A stretch of 64,000 bases of DNA from Streptomyces sp. NBC_01351 (lineage in GTDB: Bacteria; Actinomycetota; Actinomycetes; Streptomycetales; Streptomycetaceae): the NCBI RefSeq assembly GCF_036237315.1, contig NZ_CP108356.1:3964501-4028500 (forward strand), written 5' to 3'. The notes under the pieces are model-generated. The model was not told the DNA's origin and searched no databases. It saw only the letters and a list, made by a program, of their open reading frames with translations. This document shows positions 57,534-64,000 of the stretch, one piece after another. Made by a program: the position numbers and the translations under genes. Numbering within the stretch: the first letter of the stretch is position 1; each line of letters opens with the position of its first letter.

Positions 57534-58085
57534 GTGTACTTCGCCGCACTGCTCGCGCGCACCGAAGACGGGTGGGAAGCGAGCGACATGGAACTCGACG
57601 ACGTCGAGTCCCTCAGTGATCTGATCGATCTCGCCCGTTCCGCCGCTGTCGACGACGACACGGTGGTCGCCCTCATCGAGCAGGAGGACGCCTGGTTCGG
57701 CGTCGTCCGCGTGGACGGCGAGGAGGACCCGCGGTACTTCGTATCGAACGCCGCCGCGGCCGCCCGCAGCTCCTACGGCTCGATGCTGACCAAAGAGCTG
57801 CTGGGCAACGACGAGGAGGACGACGACGAACTCGACGAGCTCGACCTGGACGGCACCGAGGACGGCGAGGAGGACGCCGTGGCCGCCTACACCGACGAGG
57901 ACGACGACGAGGCGGAGACGGGCGGGATCGGCACCGATCCGGTACCGGCCGGTCCGCTCGGCGACCCGAGCCTGCTGGACGACCTCGGGGTGACCAACAA
58001 GCAGCTGATGAACCTGGACGGGGACGCCCTCTCGGAGATCGCCGACTCGCTCGGCGCCACCGAGGTCCTGGAGGCCGTCCGCTAG
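57534..58085 (+). CDS. TadA-associated acidic protein
   Basis: 183 residues. It starts VYFAALLARTEDGWEASDME and holds a highly acidic run (LGNDEEDDDELDELDLDG), ending in LGVTNKQLMNLDGDALSEIA. Known from conserved adjacency as the tRNA adenosine deaminase-associated protein. GTG start with GGGAGAG upstream. Its stop overlaps the tadA start (TAGTG). Confidence 0.85.
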   Translation: MYFAALLARTEDGWEASDMELDDVESLSDLIDLARSAAVDDDTVVALIEQEDAWFGVVRVDGEEDPRYFVSNAAAAARSSYGSMLTKELLGNDEEDDDELDELDLDGTEDGEEDAVAAYTDEDDDEAETGGIGTDPVPAGPLGDPSLLDDLGVTNKQLMNLDGDALSEIADSLGATEVLEAVR

Positions 58086-58573
58086 TGATCCACATGCAGG
58101 ACGCGCACGCTCCCGACCCCGTACGGGATCCCTGGCGGGACTCCATGCTCCTCGCGCTCCAGGAGGCCGCCCGGGCGGTGCCGGCCGGCGACGTGCCGGT
58201 CGGCGCCGTCGTGCTCGGCCCGGACGGGAAACTCCTCGCCACCGGCCACAACGAGCGGGAGGCGACGGGCGACCCGACCGCGCACGCCGAGGTGGTGGCA
58301 CTGCGCCGGGCCGCCGCCGCACTCGGGGAATGGCGGCTTCCGGGGTGCACCCTCGTGGTGACCCTGGAGCCGTGCGTGATGTGCGCGGGCGCGCTCGTGC
58401 AGTCGCGCGTCGCCCGGGTCGTCTACGGCGCGGACGACGACAAGGCGGGCGCCGCGGGGTCGCTCTGGGACCTCGTACGGGACCGCAGGCTCAACCACCG
58501 GCCGGAAGTGGTCCGGGGCGTCCTCGCCGACGAGTGCGCCCGGCAGCTGACGGACTTCTTCCGGAACCTCTGA
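58085..58573 (+). CDS. tadA: tRNA-specific adenosine deaminase
   Basis: 162 residues. Zinc cytidine-deaminase fold: the catalytic HAE in DPTAHAEVVALRRAA and PCVMCAGALVQSR. It converts A34 to inosine in tRNA-Arg(ACG). GTG overlaps the preceding stop; an ATG three codons later is an alternative. It is followed 68 bases later by tRNA-Ser. Confidence 0.95.
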   Translation: MIHMQDAHAPDPVRDPWRDSMLLALQEAARAVPAGDVPVGAVVLGPDGKLLATGHNEREATGDPTAHAEVVALRRAAAALGEWRLPGCTLVVTLEPCVMCAGALVQSRVARVVYGADDDKAGAAGSLWDLVRDRRLNHRPEVVRGVLADECARQLTDFFRNL

Positions 58574-58641
58574 CGCCGGTTCCGCGCGCCCGGGGGACAC
58601 CGATTTCAAAAGATGCCGCTCCGTAGGCTAGGATCCATCTC

Positions 58642-58726
58642 GGTAGTGTGTCCGAGTGGCCGAAGGAGCTCGCCTCGAAAGCGAGTATGGGGCAACCCAT
58701 CGGGGGTTCAAATCCCTCCACTACCG
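58642..58726 (+). tRNA. tRNA-Ser (anticodon CGA)
   Basis: Acceptor GGTAGTG pairs with CACTACC. The anticodon stem CTCGC/GCGAG encloses CTCGAAA (anticodon CGA). A long variable arm TATGGGGCAACCCAT, T arm GTTCAAATC. No CCA is encoded after discriminator G. Confidence 0.95.
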
Positions 58727-58733
58727 CTCTGAT

Positions 58734-58767
58734 CGAGAGCCCCGCCCCGCAAGGGTCGGGGCTCTCG
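58734..58767. terminator. Hairpin terminator after tRNA-Ser
   Basis: CGAGAGCCCCG pairs with CGGGGCTCTCG around a 12-base loop, eight bases after the tRNA. Confidence 0.8.
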
Positions 58768-58786
58768 GCGTATGCGCCAGCCCCCA

Positions 58787-58882
58787 TTCAGCCCCGCCGG
58801 CGTTTGAGGGGTGGGGGTCCCCCCCGGACGGAGTCTGGGGGAGGGTCCGGGGCAGAGCCCCGGCAGCGGCGCCGCACCCGCC
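58787..58882. repeat. Dispersed palindromic repeat, copy 3
   Basis: GCCGGCGTTTGAGGGGTGGG, then an extra GTCCCCCCCGGACGGAGTCT block, and GGGTCCGGGGCAGAGCCCCG with GGCGCCGCACCC. The longest of the three copies. Confidence 0.75.
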
Positions 58883-58985
58883 CACAACCCGCCCCGGCAG
58901 GCATCCGCACCCATCCGCACACCCCCTCCCGCCCTGTCCGGAGGACACCGGCGTGACCGCCCGCCCCCTCGGCCGTTGTCACGGC

Positions 58986-59282
58986 ATGACCAAGACCCAG
59001 CGCATGCTCGCCGCCATCGCCCTCGCGGGGGCCGCCGCGGGCTTCGCCGCTCCCGCCGCCTCCGCCGCCGACGCCCCGCTCTCCCCCCTCACCCTCCCCG
59101 ACCTGCCGTCGGCCGCCCCCGGCATGCCGGCCGGTGCCACGCCCGCCTCGGTCCAGGAGATCGGCGGGAAGCTCAGCGAGGGCGCGAACCAGCTCAACCA
59201 GCTGATGGACGTGCCGAACCAGCTGGCGCCCGTCATCGCCCCCGTACAGCCCATCACCGACCTGGCCGGCGCCATCCAGTAG
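58986..59282 (+). CDS. Small secreted protein
   Basis: 98 residues with a signal peptide (KTQRMLAAIALAGAAAGFAA, cleavage near ASA-ADAPL) and a ~70-residue mature part rich in Pro, Leu and Ala (LPSAAPGMPAGATP, then SEGANQLNQLMDVPNQLAPV). No cysteine. A rodlin/chaplin relationship is not supported. Found in Streptomyces, function unknown. Confidence 0.7.
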   Translation: MTKTQRMLAAIALAGAAAGFAAPAASAADAPLSPLTLPDLPSAAPGMPAGATPASVQEIGGKLSEGANQLNQLMDVPNQLAPVIAPVQPITDLAGAIQ

Positions 59283-59639
59283 CGCGCACGCGAAGAAGGC
59301 CCCGACCCGGAGGGTCGGGACCTTCGACGTATGGGACGGGGGAAGTGGCATCGGGGGGACAAGCCACTTCCCCCGTAGAGGACGGAACCTGCCAGTCCGA
59401 GCCGCAGTCAGGGGGGAAGCTTGCGGCTCGGACCCCGCAGTGAGGCCCTGTCCCTCACCCACCGATTTCCTGCCAGAACCGGTGGGCTCACAACAAGAAT
59501 GCGCCCCGCGCGACCGCCGCCCCAGCGGCAAAAGACCCGTTCCGCCGGGTCATTGGTCCTTAAAGGACAGGTGAGTGCCCAATCCTGACCGGTTAGACTC
59601 ACCCGACTCACAAGGACCGGTTGGGGAGGCCGCGCGCCC
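59283..59639. other. Intergenic region between two small genes
   Basis: 357 bases. A terminator-like hairpin lies at 59295-59327; GAAGGCCCCGACCC and its complement have one mismatch. The rest shows no gene; a rightward promoter for the gene at 59640 is expected, but I could not fix its boxes. Confidence 0.5.
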
Positions 59640-59801
59640 GTGGACACAAAGAAGCTCATCACGAGCGCCCTGACCGTGTTCGTCCTCTTCGTCATCATCA
59701 CCCAGCCGAAGAGGGCGGCCGAGATCGTGGGAATCGGCTTCCAGGGGATATCGGATGCCGCCTCCGGTATCGGCGAGTTCATGACCGAACTGGTGCGCTG
59801 A
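59640..59801 (+). CDS. Small membrane protein upstream of the sigma genes
   Basis: 53 residues from a GTG: VDTKKLITSALTVFVLFVII forms one helix, followed by PKRAAEIVGIGFQGISDAAS and a tail FMTELVR. GGGGAGG precedes it at 11 bases. Too short for most automatic calling. I recall it as a conserved small Streptomyces membrane protein in this neighbourhood. Followed by a classical terminator. Confidence 0.65.
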   Translation: MDTKKLITSALTVFVLFVIITQPKRAAEIVGIGFQGISDAASGIGEFMTELVR

Positions 59802-59833
59802 ACCCGTACGCTGAAGCGGTTCCCGGACTTCCG

Positions 59834-59864
59834 GCCCCCCACTCCGACGGGTGGGGGGCTTTTT
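59834..59864 (+). terminator. Intrinsic terminator with T-tract
   Basis: GCCCCCCAC pairs with GTGGGGGGC and is followed by TTTTT, a rare classic rho-independent form in this high-GC window. Confidence 0.85.
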
Positions 59865-59984
59865 GTGTACCCCGCTCCCGGATGGAATACCCCTATATGC
59901 CCAACTTGCCCTCAACACGGCTATATACGGTGCTTGCACACAGTGCACATCTCTTGTGATGCTATGACCGCTTTTGACGGATGA

Positions 59985-60004
59985 GTTGACTGAAGTTGAC
60001 TGAA
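59985..60004 (+). repeat. Tandem repeat directly upstream of the sigF-like gene
   Basis: GTTGACTGAA occurs twice in tandem, ending at the ribosome site AAGGGG. Upstream, TGCAC-ACA-GTGCA (59935-59947) is a further small palindrome. Confidence 0.65.
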
Positions 60005-60012
60005 GGGGTGGC

Positions 60013-60996
60013 GTGACCGTGCCGGCCAGTACAGCGCCTCAGGTGCCACCCCAGCAGGACCCCCAGCAGGAGGCCCCGCAGGAGCCCCAGGTCCCGCCGC
60101 AGCAGGACGAGCCCGGGGCCGCCGCCGCGGCCGGGAACCCGCCCGGGATCCCGGCCGCGGCCCAGGTCGCCCCGGCCTCCCCCGTCGCTCCCTTCGCCCC
60201 TGTCGCCCCCGGCGCCCAGCGGACGCAGAGCACCCGGGGCGCGGACACCCGGGCCCTGACCCTGGTGCTCTTCGGGCAGCTGAAGGGCCTGGAGGCGGGC
60301 ACCAGCGAGCACAACCGGGTGCGCGGGGCCCTCATCGAGGCCAACCTTCCCCTCGTCCGGTACGCGGCCGCCCGCTTCCGCAGCCGCAACGAGCCGATGG
60401 AGGACGTGGTCCAGGTCGGCACCATCGGCCTGATCAACGCCATCGACCGCTTCGACCCGGACCGCGGCGTGCAGTTCCCGACCTTCGCGATGCCGACCGT
60501 CGTGGGCGAGATCAAGCGGTACTTCCGCGACAACGTCCGCACCGTGCACGTGCCGCGCCGCCTCCACGAGCTGTGGGTGCAGGTCAACGCCGCCACCGAG
60601 GACCTCACGACCCTCCACGGCCGCACCCCCACCACCCCCGAGATCGCCGAGCGGCTGCGCATCACCGAGGACGAGGTGCTGTCCTGCATCGAGGCCGGGC
60701 GCAGCTACCACGCGACCTCGCTGGAGGCCGCACAGGAGGGCGACGGGATGCCGGGGCTGCTCGACCGCCTCGGGTACGAGGACCCCGAGCTGGCCGGGGT
60801 CGAGCACCGTGACCTCGTACGGCATCTCCTCGTACAACTGCCCGAGCGCGAACAGCGGATTCTGCTCCTGCGGTACTACAACAATCTGACGCAGTCCCAG
60901 ATCAGCGCCGAGCTGGGCGTCTCCCAGATGCACGTCTCCCGGCTGCTCGCCCGCAGCTTCGCCCGACTGCGATCCGCAAACAGGATCGAGGCGTAA
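60013..60996 (+). CDS. sigF: SigB/SigF-family sigma factor, probably SigF
   Basis: 327 residues. A Pro/Gln/Ala-rich N-terminal ~75 residues is followed by sigma-B-type regions: [20 protein letters not shown] (region 2), [20 protein letters not shown] (region 3 start) and [20 protein letters not shown] (region 4.2). The long Pro-rich extension is unusual. In S. coelicolor sigF and sigN stand in tandem in this neighbourhood, supporting the name by synteny as I recall it. SigF acts in late sporulation. GTG start. Confidence 0.8.
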   Translation: MTVPASTAPQVPPQQDPQQEAPQEPQVPPQQDEPGAAAAAGNPPGIPAAAQVAPASPVAPFAPVAPGAQRTQSTRGADTRALTLVLFGQLKGLEAGTSEHNRVRGALIEANLPLVRYAAARFRSRNEPMEDVVQVGTIGLINAIDRFDPDRGVQFPTFAMPTVVGEIKRYFRDNVRTVHVPRRLHELWVQVNAATEDLTTLHGRTPTTPEIAERLRITEDEVLSCIEAGRSYHATSLEAAQEGDGMPGLLDRLGYEDPELAGVEHRDLVRHLLVQLPEREQRILLLRYYNNLTQSQISAELGVSQMHVSRLLARSFARLRSANRIEA

Positions 60997-61029
60997 CCGG
61001 AACGAGTGGAGATCATCCACCCGTTTCCC

Positions 61030-61066
61030 GACAGAACAGGCGGATCCCCCTCTGACCTGTTCTGTC
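61030..61066. terminator. Hairpin between the two sigma genes
   Basis: GACAGAACAGG pairs perfectly with CCTGTTCTGTC around a 15-base loop. No T-tract. A palindrome ATGTCGACAT (61078-61087) follows, ahead of the next gene. Confidence 0.55.
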
Positions 61067-61226
61067 GCTGGAGATATATGTCGACATGACGCTACAGCGC
61101 GTTGCCGACATGTGACATTCTGCTGGAACCGCGTTTGCCGCAGCCCCGCCTCCGGTATTCAGGTGGAGGCTGCGTTCCTCCGACGGGCGCGCAGTACGCG
61201 ACCGTCCGCGACCTCAAGGGGGTGGC

Positions 61227-62069
61227 ATGTCCGTAGACCAGGGCAGCTCCAAGGTGCTCACACTCGTCAAGAGCGTGACGCCGCCGGCAGTGTCCAACCG
61301 CTCGGAAGCCATCGACACCCGCACGCTCTCCCGCTCCCTCTTCCAGCGACTTGCCACCCTGGACGCGGACAGCCCCGACCGCGCGTACGTACGCGACACC
61401 CTGATCGAGCTGAACCTGCCGCTCGTGCGCTACGCGGCCGCCCGCTTCCGCAGCCGCAACGAGCCGATGGAGGACATCATCCAGGTCGGCACCATCGGCC
61501 TGATCAAGGCGATCGACCGCTTCGACTGCGAACGCGGGGTGGAGTTCCCGACGTTCGCCATGCCGACCGTCGTCGGCGAGATCAAACGATTCTTTCGGGA
61601 CACCTCCTGGTCCGTCCGCGTCCCGCGCCGGCTCCAGGAACTGCGCCTCGCGCTGACGAAGGCCAGCGACGAGCTCGCGCAGAAGCTGGACCGCTCGCCG
61701 ACCGTGCCGGAGCTCGCCGCCGTGCTCGGGGTCTCGGAGGAGGACGTCGTCGACGGCCTCGCCGTCGGGAACGCGTACACCGCTTCCTCGCTCGACTCGC
61801 CCTCGCCCGAGGACGAGGGCGGCGAGGGCTCGCTCGCGGACCGCCTCGGGTACGAGGACACCGCGCTCGAAGGCGTCGAGTACCGCGAATCGCTGAAGCC
61901 GCTGCTCGCCAAACTCCCGCCCCGGGAACGGCAGATCATCATGCTGAGGTTCTTCGCGAACATGACGCAGTCGCAGATCGGCGAGGAGGTCGGCATCTCC
62001 CAGATGCACGTCTCCCGGCTGCTGACCCGCACGCTCGCGCAGCTGCGCGTAGGCCTCATCGGGGAGTAA
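61227..62069 (+). CDS. sigN: SigB/SigF-family sigma factor, probably SigN
   Basis: 280 residues. Region 2 has [20 protein letters not shown], region 3 [20 protein letters not shown] and region 4.2 NMTQSQIGEEVGISQMHVSR. It is a close paralog of the preceding gene in the core but lacks its Pro-rich extension. AAGGGGGTGG precedes the ATG. SigN is a developmental sigma factor in S. coelicolor; the name rests on tandem position. No anti-sigma partner gene is adjacent. Confidence 0.8.
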   Translation: MSVDQGSSKVLTLVKSVTPPAVSNRSEAIDTRTLSRSLFQRLATLDADSPDRAYVRDTLIELNLPLVRYAAARFRSRNEPMEDIIQVGTIGLIKAIDRFDCERGVEFPTFAMPTVVGEIKRFFRDTSWSVRVPRRLQELRLALTKASDELAQKLDRSPTVPELAAVLGVSEEDVVDGLAVGNAYTASSLDSPSPEDEGGEGSLADRLGYEDTALEGVEYRESLKPLLAKLPPRERQIIMLRFFANMTQSQIGEEVGISQMHVSRLLTRTLAQLRVGLIGE

Positions 62070-62128
62070 CCCGGCCCATCGGTCCGTACGGGGTTCCCAA
62101 TTGACGGAGCGTCAGGAAAACTGGCGCG

Positions 62129-62884
62129 ATGCGAACGGGATCCCGTACGGCCGCCCCGGCCGCCGCCTTCCTCGCCCTGTGCTGCACGGCCGTCGCCGCC
62201 CTCACCGGCTGCGGGGGCCCACCGCGGGACGGATACGTCGCCGTGGGCGCCGCCGCCCCGGGCCCCGAACGCGGGGCCGGGGAGAACGTGGCGCCGCAGG
62301 GCGGTGTGGAGTTCCAGCAGCTCGCCGGCCCGTCAGCGGCGGGCGGCTCTTCCGCGTCCGCCAGTACGTCGGCCGGCCCGGCGGGGTCCCAGCCCCCCGG
62401 CGGCTCCGCCCCGGGCGGAGCGAGCACCACCGCACCCGGCGGCTCCGGAAACACCCCCGGCACCACCCCCGGCCCGGGTTCCGCCACCACCGCCCCCGGC
62501 ACTCCGTCCGGGCCGCCGGTCCCGTCGGTCACGCCGACGAAGCCCGGCACGACGACGCCTCCGCCACCCGTCGCGACTCCCGCGCGGCTGACGCTGTCCA
62601 CTCCGACCAGGACGGCCGCGGGGGACCGCTGGTGCGAGCAGGTCACGGTCTCCTTCACCAACACCGGCACGACGGCGGCCCGTTCGGGCACGGTCAGCTT
62701 CGCGACCCACATCATCGGCGCCCTCGGCATCGACTGGGCCACGATCACCACGACCCAGCCGCTGCCGGCGCCCATCGCGGGGGCAACCTCGAAGACGCAG
62801 GCCTACACGGTGTGCGTGGAGGCCTGGCGGGTACCGCTGGGCATGCGCGTGGAGACGCAGAAGGTCACGGCCACCTGGAGCTGA
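62129..62884 (+). CDS. Lipoprotein with Ser/Thr/Gly/Pro-rich linker
   Basis: 251 residues. A lipobox (ALTGC, cysteine near residue 28) follows a signal helix. Then ~115 residues of low-complexity linker (GGSGNTPGTTPGPGSATTAP type) and a compact C-terminal domain of ~100 residues (WCEQVTVSFTNTGTTAARSG), a beta-rich fold resembling cell-surface modules. Function unknown; membrane-anchored and exposed is the best inference. Confidence 0.75.
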   Translation: MRTGSRTAAPAAAFLALCCTAVAALTGCGGPPRDGYVAVGAAAPGPERGAGENVAPQGGVEFQQLAGPSAAGGSSASASTSAGPAGSQPPGGSAPGGASTTAPGGSGNTPGTTPGPGSATTAPGTPSGPPVPSVTPTKPGTTTPPPPVATPARLTLSTPTRTAAGDRWCEQVTVSFTNTGTTAARSGTVSFATHIIGALGIDWATITTTQPLPAPIAGATSKTQAYTVCVEAWRVPLGMRVETQKVTATWS

Positions 62885-62916
62885 GGCCGTCGCCTCGGGC
62901 AGTGCCGCAGCCTCAG
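62881..62916. terminator. Hairpin overlapping two convergent stop codons
   Basis: CTGAGGC and GCCTCAG are perfect complements, at the stop of the lipoprotein and the stop of the convergent small membrane protein. Confidence 0.4.
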
Positions 62917-63152
62917 TGCAGGACGACCCAGGCCGCCGCGCCGATCACGAGCACGAGCGCGACGACCAGCGCGATCTTCGCGGTGGGGTTCGCGGATCCG
63001 GATTGCCTCTCCTCGGCGCGGCGCTGCTGACGGGAACCCGGCCCCGCCTGCCGGGCCGGAGCAGCCTCCTCCACGAACGCGCGGAACATCTGGGTGCTGC
63101 CCGCGGGGTCGTAGTTGCCCTCGGGGACCTGTGAGTTGTGGTTCTCAGCCAT
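62913..63152 (-). CDS. Small membrane protein
   Basis: 79 residues. A hydrophilic N-terminus (VPEGNYDPAGSTQMF) leads to one helix (KIALVVALVLVIGAAAWVVL) at the end, i.e. a tail anchor. Resembles conserved Streptomyces small proteins; no function. Confidence 0.7.
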   Translation of the reverse strand: MAENHNSQVPEGNYDPAGSTQMFRAFVEEAAPARQAGPGSRQQRRAEERQSGSANPTAKIALVVALVLVIGAAAWVVLH

Positions 63153-63217
63153 GGGTCAGGACCCTAGCGGGTTTTCCGATTCTTTTACCGCCCCACCCTC
63201 CGGATTAATTTGCCTGT

Positions 63218-63252
63218 AGCAACCATCCGCTTCTATGGTTGCTTGAAGCAAC
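63218..63252. promoter_or_regulatory. MarR-type operators upstream of the marR gene
   Basis: Two overlapping dyads: AGCAACCAT-N8-ATGGTTGCT (63218-63243) and GTTGCTT-G-AAGCAAC (63238-63252). Both carry GTTGCT(T) arms and lie 18 bases before the GTG start, a place for autoregulation. Confidence 0.65.
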
Positions 63253-63269
63253 AAGATGGGGGGCGTCCG

Positions 63270-63689
63270 GTGACCACCACCACTCGGTACGAGGAGCTGG
63301 CCCGCCGGCTCACCGGGATCGGCGCGGTCAAGCGCGAGCTCGCCCGCGCACTGCCCCCGGCCTGCCCGCCCGGCTCCGCCGCCGTCCTGACCCTGCTCGA
63401 CCGGCACGGCGAAATGCGGCTGAGCCGGCTGTCCGAGCTGATGGCCATCGACATCTCGGTGACCAGCCGGCACGTCGCGCACGTCGCCGAACGCGGCTGG
63501 ATCGAGCGCGAGGCCGACCCGGGGGACGGGCGCTGCCGGATCCTGCGGCTCACCCCGGCCGGGCGCGCGCTGCTCGCCGAGCTCGGAGCCCGGTACACGG
63601 CCGCGCTGGAAAAAGCCCTGGCCGACTGGTCCGCCGAGGACATCGACGTACTCAACACCCTGCTGGCCCGACTCCGATCGAGCTTCTAG
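63270..63689 (+). CDS. MarR-family transcriptional regulator
   Basis: 139 residues. Winged helix with MRLSRLSELMAIDISVTSRH and EADPGDGRCRILRLTPAG (wing). GTG start behind a GGGGGG site. Strong operator-like dyads precede it and an MFS exporter gene follows 14 bases later, so drug-responsive control of export is likely. Confidence 0.9.
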   Translation: MTTTTRYEELARRLTGIGAVKRELARALPPACPPGSAAVLTLLDRHGEMRLSRLSELMAIDISVTSRHVAHVAERGWIEREADPGDGRCRILRLTPAGRALLAELGARYTAALEKALADWSAEDIDVLNTLLARLRSSF

Positions 63690-63703
63690 ACCGAAGGAAA
63701 CCC

Positions 63704-64000
63704 ATGGCCACGACGGAGACGCCCGCAGACGGCACGTCCACCACCCCGTCCACCACCCCGTCCACGCACCCCGCGATGACCCACCCGCAGATCATGAAGG
63801 CGCTGTCCGGGCTGATGCTCGGCATGTTCGTGGCGATCCTGTCCTCGACGATCGTCTCCAACGCCCTGCCCCAGATCATCGGGGACCTCGGCGGCACCCA
63901 GTCCTCGTACACCTGGGTGGTCACCGCGGCCCTGCTGTCGATGACGGCGGCCACCCCCCTGTGGGGCAAGCTCTCCGACCTCTTCAGCAAGAAGCTGCTG
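63704..64000 (+). CDS. MFS (EmrB/QacA-type) drug exporter, N-terminal part
   Basis: 99 residues, cut by the right edge. A soluble Thr/Pro start, a first helix (ALSGLMLGMFVAILSSTIVS) with NALPQIIGDLGG and SYTWVVTAALLSMTAATPLW, then GKLSDLFSKK (loop 2-3). It matches 14-helix DHA2 exporters. Controlled by the adjacent MarR by position. The rest lies outside the window. Confidence 0.88.
   Translation, partial: MATTETPADGTSTTPSTTPSTHPAMTHPQIMKALSGLMLGMFVAILSSTIVSNALPQIIGDLGGTQSSYTWVVTAALLSMTAATPLWGKLSDLFSKKLL

Overview
The window is high-GC actinobacterial DNA and almost certainly a Streptomyces chromosome. Third codon positions are strongly G/C, many genes start with GTG, and neighbouring genes often overlap by 1-8 bases (GTGA, ATGA, TGATG). 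Several genes are genus-typical: a paired SigF/SigN-type sigma gene set, two ECF41 sigma factors, a small SRP RNA beside dnaX, and a TadA-associated acidic protein. No transposase, integrase, phage gene or CRISPR array was seen.

Layout. (1) 1-11.2 kb is core: the end of an ABC permease, a two-component pair, tRNA-Gly, then purC, a DMFase-like hydrolase, an M48-like membrane protein, purD and dnaX read leftward, followed by SRP RNA and tRNA-Ser. (2) 11.4-19.2 kb is accessory: a membrane protein and TetR regulator sharing an operator-like palindrome, two ECF41 sigma genes (one with an MMPL exporter, one with an NAD(P)-binding epimerase-like protein), and a predicted phosphorothioate-DNA-dependent HNH endonuclease. 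(3) 19.3-35.1 kb is a biosynthetic cluster: a LuxR regulator divergent from a 49-residue hydrophobic peptide, then fourteen co-directional genes from lysW on. (4) 35.2-54 kb is mixed: DsbB with a small partner, LysR, a TDT transporter, gene remnants, a GlpC/Dld-type FAD/Fe-S oxidoreductase, a Scabin-like ADP-ribosyltransferase, molybdenum-related genes, small enzymes, an OpcA gene without zwf beside it, and a HerA-like ATPase. (5) 54-64 kb is core again: a LytR_C protein, upp, a universal stress protein, tadA with its partner, tRNA-Ser, two SigB-type sigma genes, a lipoprotein, and a MarR/MFS pair running off the right edge.

The most interesting part is the 20.9-35.1 kb cluster. It encodes an amino-group carrier protein (LysW type), a LysX ligase, LysY reductase, a fused LysZ kinase-LysK hydrolase, a split transketolase, a sugar-type aminotransferase and a truncated relative of it. 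That enzyme set matches the known carrier-protein route to 2,6-diamino-5,7-dihydroxyheptanoate (vazabitide, ficellomycin and azinomycin type chemistry). It is followed by two ATP-grasp ligases, an amidohydrolase, an epimerase, a small monooxygenase-like protein and an MFS exporter, with no NRPS. I infer a small peptide-like product assembled by ATP-grasp ligases and exported; the product itself cannot be read from the sequence.
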